A DNA stretch of 64,000 nt from Mycolicibacterium canariasense (GCF_002101555.1 NZ_LQOL01000019.1:1-64000); one strand, 5' to 3'; numbered from the stretch's first letter, positions 8,185 through 16,747 are shown. Notes: a model not told the origin generated them from the sequence alone. Made by a program: numbers and translations.

Positions 8185-9071
8185 AACTGCCTTCCCACAA
8201 CCGATTCGGCTACCAGCCCATCACCCAGCGGCCGTCGTTCAACTGGCCCGGTGGCCGTCAACTGGCGGTGTATGTGGCGGTCGCCCTGGAACACTTCTCC
8301 TATGACGCCGACGGGCTGGGATTGTCCTACTCGCCGGGGCTGCGTCACCCCAACACCTACAACTGGGCCTGGCGTGAATACGGCAACCGGGTGGGCGGCT
8401 ACCGACTGCTCGATGAACTCAGCGCCCACGGCATGCCGCTCACGGTGCTGCTCAACACCGCCTGTTACGACCACTGCCCCCAACTCGTCACGGCGTACCG
8501 ACAGGCCGGAGCCGAGTTCGTCGGGCACGGGATCACCAACTCGGTGCACCCCAACGAACAGGACGAACAAGCCGAGATCGAGACGATTCGCGCGGTCCGC
8601 GACGCCATCGCCGCACACGAAGGAAATCCGCCGGCGGGCTGGATGAGTCCCGGTGCACATCCCAGCCGGCGGACCGAGGACATTCTCGCCCGCGAAGGTT
8701 TTGGCTACACCTTGGACTGGCCGATGGATGATCAGCCCACCTGGATGGACACCCTGGGCGGCCCGCTGCTGAGCGTTCCTTACCCGCATGAAGTCAACGA
8801 CGTTCCCGCCGTGGCGTTGCACCATGCCTCGGGCGCAGACTTCGCCACCATCATCGGTGACACCTTCGACGAGATGCGGGAACAGGCGCGATCGCAACCC
8901 TTGGTGCTCGGCATCGTGATCCACAGTTTCATCGTCGGCCAGCCGTTCCGCCTGCGCCGGTTCCGTGAAGTCCTCACCCACCTCACCGCCGGTCACCCCG
9001 ACGTCTGGCTGACCACGCCGGGGCAGATCGCCCGTCATTTCACGAATACCGTTCCACCGGAACGGAGCTGA
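8181..9071 (+). CDS. PuuE-like polysaccharide-deacetylase-fold hydrolase
   Basis: A 296-residue NodB-fold protein most like the allantoinase/imidase branch (PuuE type) rather than sugar deacetylases. It carries the REYGNRVGGYRLLDEL block, PLTVLLNTACYDHCPQL, FVGHGITNS, GWMSPGAHPS and a late HSFIVGQPFRLRRFREVL stretch typical of PuuE relatives. PuuE-type enzymes open cyclic ureides or imides hydrolytically without the usual metal set. No signal peptide, so it is cytoplasmic. With an amidase, RidA and an NCS1 permease in the same operon, ring-opening of an imported N-heterocycle or cyclic imide is a reasonable inference. Confidence 0.8.
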   Translation: MKLPSHNRFGYQPITQRPSFNWPGGRQLAVYVAVALEHFSYDADGLGLSYSPGLRHPNTYNWAWREYGNRVGGYRLLDELSAHGMPLTVLLNTACYDHCPQLVTAYRQAGAEFVGHGITNSVHPNEQDEQAEIETIRAVRDAIAAHEGNPPAGWMSPGAHPSRRTEDILAREGFGYTLDWPMDDQPTWMDTLGGPLLSVPYPHEVNDVPAVALHHASGADFATIIGDTFDEMREQARSQPLVLGIVIHSFIVGQPFRLRRFREVLTHLTAGHPDVWLTTPGQIARHFTNTVPPERS

Positions 9072-9072
9072 G

Positions 9073-9225
9073 GTGACCGGCGACTCCGGCTGCACCGAAC
9101 TCGGCGACGCTGCCCGGCGTGCGGCCGCGGCGCTGTCGGCCTTCGGCTCGCTCACCACCCGCCTCACCATCGACGATGACCCGTCCGCCTTTCGCCGCAT
9201 CCTGGAACGACAGGTGCCACGATGA
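9073..9225 (+). CDS. 50-residue microprotein, possible AtzG/GatC-like amidase partner
   Basis: GTG 9073 follows the hydrolase stop by 1 nt, and its stop overlaps the amidase ATG (ATGA at 9222-9225), so it is embedded in a chain of coupled genes. The product is a mostly helical 50-mer (AARRAAAALSAFGSLTTRL) ending in LTIDDDPSAFRRILERQ. The position directly before an amidase and the pattern hydrophobic-x-DDD-P-x-x-F recall the small AtzG/DUF4089 proteins that wrap around AtzE-type amidases, though this one is shorter. The assignment is inference; coding is supported by the overlaps and high-GC third positions. Confidence 0.55.
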   Translation: MTGDSGCTELGDAARRAAAALSAFGSLTTRLTIDDDPSAFRRILERQVPR

Positions 9226-10643
9226 ATCCGCCGACGTGGACGGCACGCGGCTTGACGGCCGCTCTGCGCCGCGGTGAGTTCTCCTGCGCCGAAGTCCTGG
9301 CCGTCGCCCGCGAGATGCTGCAGCGTGTCGATAGGCTGACGAACTGCGTCGTCGATGATGACCTCCCCGGCACCGCACGGCACGTCGGCGAACTCGACTC
9401 GATGAGCGCCGAGACGCGACGTGAGCAACCGCTGTTCGGGCTGCCGTTCGGATTCAAGGACGTCTTCGCCTACCGCGGCGAGGCCCCCGGCCTGGGGCGG
9501 GCCGAATCGCGGCACACACATCGTGCGCGGAACGCAGAAGTGCTGCAGCGCGCCGAGAATGCCGGGGCGATCGCCGTCGCCCGACTGAGCCTGGACCCCA
9601 TGAGCTACTCGGCGACCGGTCTCAACGACGACCTGGGGGACACCCGCAACCCGTGGGACCCCCAACGCATTTCCGGAGGATCGTCGGCTGGTGCCGCTGT
9701 CGCGGTCGCCGCGGGCGCGTTACCGGCGGCGATCGCGTCCGACACCGGCGGATCGGTCCGCATACCGGCCGCGATGTGCGGGGTGGTGGGGCTGAAACCC
9801 ACCTATGGCCGAATCTCGCGCCGCGGCATGGCGCCGGTGTCGTTCTCCCAGGACTGCGTCGGCGTCATCGCCCGCAGCTGTGACGACGTCGCCTTCGTCT
9901 TCGCCAACCTCGCCGGTTATGACGCCGACGATCCCGGCTCCGTGCCCGCGCCACGGCCGCTGGACCAGCCCGACCCGCACGCACTGAACCGGCTTCGCAT
10001 CGGCATCGACCGAGAGCTACTCGCGCGCAGCGCCACCGCAGAGGTGCGCGCGGCCATCGATGCCGCCATCGGCATCCTGGAGGGAATGGGCGCCCGTCTC
10101 GTCGAGATCGATCTGACGGGACTTTTCGGCTACGACAGCGCGGCGACGATGTTGACCGGAGCGGAGATCCTGTCCCTGTACGGGTCCGACTATCGCAGGC
10201 ACCGAACGAAATACCCACCGACACTGCGGGCGCGACTGGACGCCGCGCTGCTGGCACCGCCCACCGCCCATGTCGATGCGCAACGCCTCCAGGGCCGCGC
10301 GCTGCACGATGTGCTCACCGGCCCGCTCACGCAGTGCGACGTGCTGTTGTCAGCGACCGTACCCGACGGCGCCCCGACCATCGCCGACCTCCGGACCGGC
10401 GGCGCCGAGCCGTCGCTCACCAACCAGAGGCTCCTGGCGCTGAACCGGCCGTACAGCTTCGTCGGCCTGCCGGCGCTGAGCATCCCGATCGGTTTCGGCG
10501 CCACCGGCCTCCCGCTGGCCATGCAACTGGCCGCGCGGCCGTGGAACGAAGCACTTCTGCTGCAGGCCGGTGCCGCCTATCAAAGCGCCACCGACTGGCA
10601 CACCAAATATCCCACCAACCTCTATGCGGAGCAACGGAAATGA
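9222..10643 (+). CDS. amidase signature family hydrolase (AtzE/GatA-like)
   Basis: A 473-residue amidase-signature enzyme. The Ser-cisSer-Lys triad is visible: Lys in GFKDVF (near residue 80), cis-Ser in GGSSAGAAVAVAAG (near 150) and nucleophile Ser in SDTGGSVRIPAAMCGVVGLKPTYGR (near 175). It hydrolyses a carboxamide or ureide to acid plus ammonia. Coupled to the microprotein upstream and to the RidA gene downstream (ATGA overlaps on both sides). In this operon it probably acts after ring opening. The exact amide is unknown. Confidence 0.9.
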   Translation: MNPPTWTARGLTAALRRGEFSCAEVLAVAREMLQRVDRLTNCVVDDDLPGTARHVGELDSMSAETRREQPLFGLPFGFKDVFAYRGEAPGLGRAESRHTHRARNAEVLQRAENAGAIAVARLSLDPMSYSATGLNDDLGDTRNPWDPQRISGGSSAGAAVAVAAGALPAAIASDTGGSVRIPAAMCGVVGLKPTYGRISRRGMAPVSFSQDCVGVIARSCDDVAFVFANLAGYDADDPGSVPAPRPLDQPDPHALNRLRIGIDRELLARSATAEVRAAIDAAIGILEGMGARLVEIDLTGLFGYDSAATMLTGAEILSLYGSDYRRHRTKYPPTLRARLDAALLAPPTAHVDAQRLQGRALHDVLTGPLTQCDVLLSATVPDGAPTIADLRTGGAEPSLTNQRLLALNRPYSFVGLPALSIPIGFGATGLPLAMQLAARPWNEALLLQAGAAYQSATDWHTKYPTNLYAEQRK

Positions 10644-11038
10644 CGACGAAGACCACGACCCAGCCCCCCGGCATCTGGAATCCCGGCGAGCATCTCTTTG
10701 CCCAATGCACGGTGGTCACCAATCCCACCCGCACGGTCTACCTGGCCGGTCAAACCTCGATCGACGAGAACGGTGACATCATCGGCGTCGGGGACGTCGA
10801 GACACAGATACGCACGTCGTTCGCGAACATCGCCACCATCCTCGCCCACGTCGGCGGCACGATCGAGGACGTCGCGAAGATCACCGCGTACTTCGTCGAC
10901 ATGGCAGCGCTGCCCGTGTACACGCAAGTCCTCGGCGAACTCTTCCCGAAGGTGCGGCCCAGTCAGACCGTCGTTGAGGTCGTCCGGCTGGCCATGCCGG
11001 AACTGCTCGTCGAGATCGACGCGACGGCGGTGTTGTGA
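10640..11038 (+). CDS. RidA/YjgF/RutC family enamine-imine deaminase
   Basis: A 132-residue RidA-family protein with the usual block VYLAGQTSIDENGDIIGVGDVETQIRTSFANI and the C-terminal RPSQTVVEVVRLAMPELLVEIDATAVL. The Arg-Pro-Ser/Thr near the end corresponds to the imine-binding Arg region of active members, and VEIDAxA is the conserved tail. RidA proteins hydrolyse reactive enamines and imines, and some members are pathway enzymes such as RutC or 2-aminomuconate deaminase. ATG 10640 overlaps the amidase stop. Here it likely removes ammonia from an enamine intermediate. Confidence 0.9.
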   Translation: MTTKTTTQPPGIWNPGEHLFAQCTVVTNPTRTVYLAGQTSIDENGDIIGVGDVETQIRTSFANIATILAHVGGTIEDVAKITAYFVDMAALPVYTQVLGELFPKVRPSQTVVEVVRLAMPELLVEIDATAVL

Positions 11039-11844
11039 TGCGTGCGGTCAAACGGGTCGGCATCGTCGGGCTCGGGCCCATCGGTAGAGCCGTGGCCGAG
11101 GCCATCGACCTAGGGCTGCAAGGATATCGGCTGTCGGCGGTCGCCTCCGGGCACGCCGAGCGCGCCGCGGCCTATTCGCGCACACTGCGCCGGCCTGTAC
11201 CGGTATTGGACGGGCCGGATATCGGCGCAGTCTCCGACATCGTCGTGGAATGCGCACCGTCGGCCATCTTCGAGAGTCTCGCGCGGCCGACCCTGGAACA
11301 GGGCCGGGACCTCATCGTGCTCAGCTCCGGGGCCCTGCTCACGCACTGGGACCTGGTCGAACTCGCCGACCTCACCGGGGGCACGTTGCGCGTCCCCACC
11401 GGTGCGCTGCTCGGGCTGGACGCCGTGCAGGCCGCCGCGCAGAACGGGCTGCGGTCGGTGCGGATGACCACCCGCAAACCACTGCACAGTCTCCTCGATG
11501 CTCCCCACCTGCACGGCCGGTCGGGGTTGGCGACGATCACCGAGCCCACCCTGTTGTTCACCGGCACCGCGCGTGAGGCCGCCGAGGGATTCCCCGCCAA
11601 TCTCAATGTCGCGGTGGCACTGTCGCTGGCCGGGTTGGGCCCGGACCGGACCGAAGTGGAGATCTGGGCGGATCCGGCGCTGCAACGCAACACGCACCGA
11701 ATCGACGTCGACGCCGCCTCGGCAACGTTCTCGATGTCGATCGAGAACGTCCCCTCCGAGAACCCGAAGACGGGCCGGATCACGGCACTGAGCGTCGTCG
11801 CGTTGCTGCGCAAGCTCGCGGCGCCGCTGCAAATCGGAACCTGA
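11038..11844 (+). CDS. L-aspartate dehydrogenase-like oxidoreductase (NadX/DUF108)
   Basis: A 268-residue NAD(P)-dependent enzyme. The Rossmann motif GIVGLGPIGRAVAEAI is at the N-terminus, and the DUF108 catalytic domain shows GALLGLDAVQAA, FPANLNVAVALSLAG, the NTHRIDV segment with the probable catalytic His, and SENPKTGRITALSVVALLRK near the end. Family members interconvert aspartate and oxaloacetate plus ammonia. ATG 11038 (TGATG with the RidA stop) is taken, though GTG 11035 is also possible. With the RraA protein (oxaloacetate-decarboxylase-like) in the same operon, a C4 amino- or oxo-acid product of the pathway is plausible. Confidence 0.85.
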   Translation: MRAVKRVGIVGLGPIGRAVAEAIDLGLQGYRLSAVASGHAERAAAYSRTLRRPVPVLDGPDIGAVSDIVVECAPSAIFESLARPTLEQGRDLIVLSSGALLTHWDLVELADLTGGTLRVPTGALLGLDAVQAAAQNGLRSVRMTTRKPLHSLLDAPHLHGRSGLATITEPTLLFTGTAREAAEGFPANLNVAVALSLAGLGPDRTEVEIWADPALQRNTHRIDVDAASATFSMSIENVPSENPKTGRITALSVVALLRKLAAPLQIGT

Positions 11845-11869
11845 CCGAACGACAGGAAGGGACAACGTC

Positions 11870-12646
11870 ATGGATCTTGGCCTGGATGGCCGAATTGCCT
11901 TGGTCTGCGGGGCAAGTGGCGGCCTCGGCCGCGCCATCGCCACTCGGCTGACCACCGAAGGGGCTGTCGTGGCCGGAATCGGCCGCAACCCCGAAGCGCT
12001 GGCCACCACCGCCGCGACCGCCGGTCACTTGTTCACACCGTTCACCGCCGATCTGAACGATCCGGACAGCGTCACCGCGGCGGTCGACGCGATCGAGGAA
12101 TCGATCGGCCCAATCTCGGTGCTGGTGAACAACACCGGTGGCCCCGCACCGGGTCCGCTGCAGGGTGTCCCGGTGGAACACTGGCGGACCGCCTTCGACG
12201 CGATGGTGGCCCCGGTGGTGCAGTTGACCGACCGGGTGCTACCCGGTATGCGCGCGGCGGGCTGGGGCCGGGTGATCACCAGCACCTCGTCGGGAATCGT
12301 GGCACCGATCCCGAATCTGGGGCTGTCCAACGCACTGCGGTCCACACTGGTCGGTTGGTCGAAGACACTGGCGACCGAGGTGGCCGCCGACGGTGTCACC
12401 GTCAACATCGTCATGCCCGGCCGCATCGCGACGCCACGCGTCGCCGCACTGGATCAGGCACGCGCCCAACGGGAATCGCGACCGGTGGCTGATGTCACGG
12501 CCGCGAGTGTCGCCGCGATCCCGATGGGCAGGTATGGACGACCCGACGAATACGCCGATGTCGTGGCGTTCTTGGCCGGAACCGGGGCCTCATACGTAAC
12601 CGGTTCGGTAGTTCGAGTCGATGGAGGAATGGTGCCCAGTGTCTGA
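11870..12646 (+). CDS. SDR-fold protein lacking the YxxxK dyad
   Basis: A 258-residue classical-length short-chain dehydrogenase. The cofactor motif GASGGLGRAIA and NNTGGPAPG are present. Where Tyr-xxx-Lys is expected (after STSSGIVAPIPNLG) the sequence reads LSNALRSTLVGWSKT, so Tyr is replaced by Leu and the Lys position is not conserved. The C-terminal end (TGSVVRVDGGMVPSV) is intact. A clade of SDRs with an LSNxLR motif exists and its chemistry is poorly known. It has a good AGGAAGGG ribosome site and sits 25 nt after the dehydrogenase-like gene in the same operon. Confidence 0.85.
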   Translation: MDLGLDGRIALVCGASGGLGRAIATRLTTEGAVVAGIGRNPEALATTAATAGHLFTPFTADLNDPDSVTAAVDAIEESIGPISVLVNNTGGPAPGPLQGVPVEHWRTAFDAMVAPVVQLTDRVLPGMRAAGWGRVITSTSSGIVAPIPNLGLSNALRSTLVGWSKTLATEVAADGVTVNIVMPGRIATPRVAALDQARAQRESRPVADVTAASVAAIPMGRYGRPDEYADVVAFLAGTGASYVTGSVVRVDGGMVPSV

Positions 12647-13304
12647 GACAAGAGCCACGATCCGGAAGCGGTTTCTCGCCGTCGACACCTCGGTGGTCGC
12701 CGACGTCCTCGACGAACACGGACTGCCGGACCAAGCGCTACACCCCGACCTGCGACCCTTCTCCGGTACCCAACTGGCCGGCTGGGCTTACACCATTGCC
12801 GGTGAGAAAGCCACGTACAGCGGGGGTGGCGACCCGGCCAAGATGCAGGCATGCGGCGGCATCGGACCCGACGAGATCTCGGTCTGGGCCGGCGACGGTG
12901 AAGGCATCTGCTATTTCGGGGAGCTGATCGCGCTCGGAATGGCCGAACGCGGGTCGGTCGGGGCCGTACTCGACGGCGGCATCAGGGACGTCCACTGGTT
13001 GCGGCAGCACCAGTTCCCGGTATTCGCTCGCTACCGCTCACCCATCCAGTCGATCGGGCGATGGCGCGTCACCGCGTATCAGCAGCCGATCACCATGCCC
13101 GGCGCCACCTGTGCCTCCGTCGATGTGCGGCCCGGTGACTTCGTGCTCGGCGACGACGACGGTGTGATCGTCGTGCCGGCCGAACGCGTCGAGACGGTTC
13201 TCGCTCGCAGTGAGGAACTCACCGCCACGGAGATCCGCGTGCGGGCAGCGTTGCGTGAGGGCAACACGCTCGCCGAATGCCTGGCCACCTTCGGCCACGT
13301 GTAG
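12639..13304 (+). CDS. RraA family aldolase/decarboxylase-like protein
   Basis: A 221-residue member of the RraA / 4-hydroxy-4-methyl-2-oxoglutarate aldolase family. The GxxRD metal/substrate motif is visible in AVLDGGIRDVHWLR, with VRPGDFVLGDDDGVIVVPAE as the second conserved block. Catabolic members cleave 4-carboxy-4-hydroxy-2-oxoacids or decarboxylate oxaloacetate; RraA itself binds RNase E, but the catabolic setting favours the enzyme branch. GTG 12639 overlaps the SDR stop by 8 nt and has GGAGG upstream. Confidence 0.85.
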   Translation: MSETRATIRKRFLAVDTSVVADVLDEHGLPDQALHPDLRPFSGTQLAGWAYTIAGEKATYSGGGDPAKMQACGGIGPDEISVWAGDGEGICYFGELIALGMAERGSVGAVLDGGIRDVHWLRQHQFPVFARYRSPIQSIGRWRVTAYQQPITMPGATCASVDVRPGDFVLGDDDGVIVVPAERVETVLARSEELTATEIRVRAALREGNTLAECLATFGHV

Positions 13305-13324
13305 CTGACAGCCAAGGAGATCGT

Positions 13325-14794
13325 GTGACCGCCGAAACGCCCCCATCCGCACCGGGAAACGCCCCTGCGACAACCGGTGTCGCCGTCGAATGGCTCGGGT
13401 TGGAACAGGTCCCGCCCGAGGAAAGACACGGATCCGCCGGCAAAATTGGGGTGCTCTGGTTCGCCGCACAGCTTGTGCCGACCGCCTTCTTCCTCGGAGC
13501 CCTTGGGGCACAAGACTTCATCGGCCTGAGCTTTCCGGTCGCGTTCCTGGCCATCGTGCTCGGGACGGCGCTGGGAGCGCTGGCCCCGGCAGTGCTCGGG
13601 CTTGCGGGACCGCATACCGGCCTGGCCCAACTCGCCCAGTCCAAGCCGTTGTTCGGGCGCGCCATCACCTTGGTCGGCGTCCTGGCCGCCGGTACCAGCC
13701 TCGCCTTCATCGCGCTCGGCAGCATCTTCGGGGCCCAGTCGCTGAACATCACCGTCGGGATGCCGTTCATCCCGGCCATCGCCCTGGTCTTCGCCTTCGT
13801 CGGACTGGTCAGTGTGCTCGGTTACCGGTTCATGCACCGGTTCGAGCAGGCGATGGCTCTCGTGGTGGGGGCCGGATTCGTCGTCGTCACGGTCGCCATC
13901 GTCGGTCGCTCAGGACAGATCGTCCTCGATCAGACCAACCACGGAGCCGGCGCGGTGGGTGCGTTCGCGCTGCTGACGACCATCTCGTTCAGCTTCACCT
14001 TCGCGTGGGCGCACAACGCCGCGGACTACTGCCGATACCTGCGAAGCGATGTGTCCAAGCCGCGATTGTTCCTGTCGGTGTTCGCCGGAGTTTCGGTCGC
14101 CTGTATCTGGTTGGAAGGCCTCGGTTTGGCGGCGGGCACCCTACTGCCGGATGTCTCGGCGATGGCCGCGATGCACGACCTGGTCGGTCGGGGGCCGGTC
14201 GGGGCCGCGGTATTGCTGGCGATGTTCCTGGGTGTGGTGGCCAATGCCACGGTGGCGCAGTACAGCGCGGGACTGCAACTGCTGGCCGCCGGTGTGCGCC
14301 TGCCGAGGCCGGTGGTGACCGTCGGCACCACCGTCCTGGCGTTCGCGCTGGCGCTGTACTTGCAGGCAGGTGACCTCGCGCCACGCTTCACCAGCGTCAT
14401 GTTGCTGGCCTCGTACTGGGTCGCGCCGTTCGTGGGCATCGTTGCGGTGTTCTGGTGGCAGCGTCCGGCGGTCGAGACGTTCGTGACTGCCGCATGCACA
14501 CCCGTTCGCCGATTGCCCTGGCGGCCAAGTGCTTTGGTCGCACTGCTGGTCGGCTTCGTGGGTTGCCTGCCGTTCTCCAACACCACGTTGGGTGCCGAGC
14601 TGGCCGAACGAGGCCCGGTGTACGGCGCGCTGTTCGGCTCGGTCTCACGCTCGGTGCTGCACGGTGCGGACCTCGCGTACCCGGTGGGCATCGTGCTCGG
14701 TGCCGGAACGTATGTCCTGCTCGAAGGCGTCCGCGCGCTGCACGCCGAGCGGGAGGCACGCATCCCGCAGCGTGCACAGCTGCAGACCGGCTGA
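13325..14794 (+). CDS. NCS1 family nucleobase/cytosine-type permease
   Basis: A 489-residue membrane protein with about 12 hydrophobic segments. Its N-terminal layout (VEWLGLEQVPPEERHG, then the first helix with GVLWFAAQ) and AWAHNAADYCRYL in the middle are typical of NCS1 purine, cytosine, hydantoin and allantoin transporters. Start GTG 13325 has AAGGAGA directly upstream. As last gene of the operon it probably imports the N-containing substrate that the preceding enzymes degrade. Substrate specificity cannot be read from sequence here. Confidence 0.9.
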   Translation: MTAETPPSAPGNAPATTGVAVEWLGLEQVPPEERHGSAGKIGVLWFAAQLVPTAFFLGALGAQDFIGLSFPVAFLAIVLGTALGALAPAVLGLAGPHTGLAQLAQSKPLFGRAITLVGVLAAGTSLAFIALGSIFGAQSLNITVGMPFIPAIALVFAFVGLVSVLGYRFMHRFEQAMALVVGAGFVVVTVAIVGRSGQIVLDQTNHGAGAVGAFALLTTISFSFTFAWAHNAADYCRYLRSDVSKPRLFLSVFAGVSVACIWLEGLGLAAGTLLPDVSAMAAMHDLVGRGPVGAAVLLAMFLGVVANATVAQYSAGLQLLAAGVRLPRPVVTVGTTVLAFALALYLQAGDLAPRFTSVMLLASYWVAPFVGIVAVFWWQRPAVETFVTAACTPVRRLPWRPSALVALLVGFVGCLPFSNTTLGAELAERGPVYGALFGSVSRSVLHGADLAYPVGIVLGAGTYVLLEGVRALHAEREARIPQRAQLQTG

Positions 14795-14803
14795 CCCGGG
14801 CGG

Positions 14804-15511
14804 CTATGCCTGGGGTGCGGGAACGTCGACGACGATCTCGGCCCCCAGGGTGTATCCGGGTGCCAGCGACAGCGAGTCACCACTCCAGAACTTGCCCGGA
14901 TCGAAGTAGTTCTCCCGTTTCTCGGTCCGCAGCAGGCCCATGTCCTCGTAGGTGATGGCGACCGTCTCCGCGCAGTACGCCGTCTCCAGGCCGACGGCCC
15001 GCTGCCGCGACTTGCTGCGCTCGGCGGACTCACGCACCTTCTTGTGCACGAACGGCAATCCCCGGGTGAAGTCGCTGACGACGGGCAGCCGCCCCCGCAG
15101 CCACCGCCCGGTCAGCCGCGCCGTCGTCGGGAACGCCGTCCCGTTCATCCGGGCGATCACCCGCAGCATCCGGTCTTCCTGCTCGCGGGTGGCATACGGG
15201 GAGAGCTGGCGCAGCCAGCAGCGCTGCCCGTAACCGTGCACCCACTGCTCGACGACCTCGCGCGTATCGTTGAGCTGGACGCCGCGGTGATGCGTGCCGG
15301 TCCACAGATCCAGCAGCTTTTGCCCCAGTTCGGCATGCCAGATCAGCGGCGGCAGGTCGTCGATGGCCACCGTCACGCCGACGTGGTTGACCGGCGCGTT
15401 GGTCAGGGTCTGAATGGCCCGGTCCGGACCGGACTCGCCGCGGAACAGCCAGATATCGCCCGTGCGGGTCTCCTGCAGCGCTCGGTCCAATGGCACCGTG
15501 TGTGCGTTCAC
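14804..15511 (-). CDS. permuted papain-fold (NlpC/P60-related, YiiX-like) hydrolase
   Basis: A 235-residue protein. The order of motifs is that of circularly permuted NlpC/P60 hydrolases: GDIWLFRG near residue 15, then a His in NHVGVTVAIDD near 37, then a Cys in AYCAETVAITYEDMG near 190. Other members act on lipids, amides or acyl groups and are often membrane-associated; no signal peptide is seen here. GTG 15511 is taken as start; the longer upstream frame crosses the divergent small membrane-protein gene and looks non-coding. Convergent with the permease. Confidence 0.65.
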   Translation of the reverse strand: MNAHTVPLDRALQETRTGDIWLFRGESGPDRAIQTLTNAPVNHVGVTVAIDDLPPLIWHAELGQKLLDLWTGTHHRGVQLNDTREVVEQWVHGYGQRCWLRQLSPYATREQEDRMLRVIARMNGTAFPTTARLTGRWLRGRLPVVSDFTRGLPFVHKKVRESAERSKSRQRAVGLETAYCAETVAITYEDMGLLRTEKRENYFDPGKFWSGDSLSLAPGYTLGAEIVVDVPAPQA

Positions 15512-15541
15512 CCCCGGCAGCCTATGCAGCACAATCGCTTG

Positions 15542-15703
15542 ATGCGAAGCATCTGGAAATGGGTCGGGTTGGCCGGTGTCGCCGGGGTGGTGGCCGGCGG
15601 GGTGCTGGTCGCGCGGGATCAGCGCAAGCGCAAGGCCTACACGCCCGACGATATCCGGGCCCGGCTGCACCAGCGGCTCAACGAGGCGAACCAGGCCGGT
15701 TAG
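15542..15703 (+). CDS. 53-residue single-pass membrane protein
   Basis: ATG 15542 opens a short frame encoding one transmembrane helix (residues about 5-24, WKWVGLAGVAGVVAGGVLVA) followed by a basic RDQRKRKAYTPDDIRARLHQRLNEA tail, a topology common among small mycobacterial membrane proteins with a cytoplasmic charged tail. It diverges from the NlpC-like gene with 30 bp between them. Function unknown. Confidence 0.7.
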   Translation: MRSIWKWVGLAGVAGVVAGGVLVARDQRKRKAYTPDDIRARLHQRLNEANQAG

Positions 15704-15779
15704 CGCCTGGCGGGCGGCCCCGAAATGCCACCGTTTACGGCGTGTCGGTGAGCAGACACGGCCGCTCGCGGACGAACGG

Positions 15780-16658
15780 TCAGCGGCTGACGAAGTCCAC
15801 CACGACGTTGGTGAAGGCGTCGTTGTCGTCGCCCGCGGCGGTGTGCCCGGCATCGGACAGCTCGACGAACTCGGCGGCCGGCACCTTCGCCAGGAAGTCG
15901 CGGACGCCCTCCTCGGACACCACGTCGGAGAGCCGGCCGCGAATCAGCAGGATCGGCACGGTGAGGTTCATCGCGGCCTGCTCCAGCTTGTCCACCCGGG
16001 TGAACGGGTCATCGTCGGGCTTGGTGAGAAACGCCGGATCCCAATGCCAGTACCACCGGCCGTTGCGCAGCCGCAGATTCTTCTTCAGCCCTTCGGCGCT
16101 GCGGGGTTTCGGCCGATGCGGCAGATATTCGGCCACCGCGTCGGCGGCCTGTTCCAGCGAGTCGAAGCCGTGCACGTGGTTGAACATGAAATCGCGGATG
16201 CGGGCGCTGCCGTCCTTCTCGAACCGCGGCACCACATCGACGAGCACCAGCTTGGTCACCAGGTTGGGCCCGGCCTCGTGGGCGGCCAGGATGCCGGTCA
16301 GCCCGCCCATGCTGGCGCCGATGAGCACCACCGGCCTGTCGATCTGGTAGAGCACCTGCAGGACGTCGGCGCACAGGGTCTCGACGGAGTAGTTGGCGGT
16401 GGGGGACCGGTCGCTGTCGCCGTGTCCGCGGCTGTCCAACGCGACGACGTGCATGCCGGCGCCCGCCCCCGGGTCGCCGGCCAGGATCTGCCCGGTGTTC
16501 TTCCACGAGTGCCGGTTCTGGCCGCCGCCGTGCAGCAGCAGGACGCTGGGTAGGTCGGTCTCGATGCCGGCGTTCCATTCGTCGGCAACCAGGGTCAGGT
16601 CGTCGACACCACGGAACGTGACCGTCTGCGGTGCGTTGTCTGCTGTGCTCACGGGCAT
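15780..16658 (-). CDS. alpha/beta hydrolase
   Basis: A 292-residue cytoplasmic alpha/beta-hydrolase. Oxyanion motif HGGGQNRHSW near residue 43, DSRGHGDSDRS near 76, nucleophile Ser in GASMGG near 113, Asp within the GRLSDVVSEE region and catalytic His in DAGHTAAGDDND near 270. The set matches peroxidase/esterase-like or epoxide-hydrolase-like mycobacterial enzymes; the substrate is unknown. Divergent from the TetR gene by 89 bp and possibly controlled by it. Confidence 0.9.
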   Translation of the reverse strand: MPVSTADNAPQTVTFRGVDDLTLVADEWNAGIETDLPSVLLLHGGGQNRHSWKNTGQILAGDPGAGAGMHVVALDSRGHGDSDRSPTANYSVETLCADVLQVLYQIDRPVVLIGASMGGLTGILAAHEAGPNLVTKLVLVDVVPRFEKDGSARIRDFMFNHVHGFDSLEQAADAVAEYLPHRPKPRSAEGLKKNLRLRNGRWYWHWDPAFLTKPDDDPFTRVDKLEQAAMNLTVPILLIRGRLSDVVSEEGVRDFLAKVPAAEFVELSDAGHTAAGDDNDAFTNVVVDFVSR

Positions 16659-16716
16659 CCTCTCGCCGACCCGGCGATCACGTTACCCAGACACCCGATA
16701 CCGCAAATGGCCGGTC

Positions 16717-16740
16717 CGCCCGCGCGGGCGTCCCTAGAAT
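16717..16740 (+). promoter_or_regulatory. palindrome plus -10 element, leaderless TetR promoter
   Basis: TAGAAT at 16735-16740 lies 7 nt before GTG 16748, giving a leaderless transcript. Just upstream, at 16717-16730, is the perfect 14-bp palindrome CGCCCGCGCGGGCG. It may be the TetR autoregulatory operator, but such GC palindromes also arise by chance in a 70% GC genome. Confidence 0.45.
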
Positions 16741-16747
16741 CACGCCT

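Noticed and set aside
8115..9665. Open frame of 516 codons on the minus strand
   Set aside because: Antisense to the PuuE-like gene and the amidase; composition is a mirror of the real genes.
16717..16730. Certain TetR operator
   Set aside because: CGCCCGCGCGGGCG is a perfect palindrome, but GC-only palindromes are frequent at this GC content, so it is listed only as a candidate.
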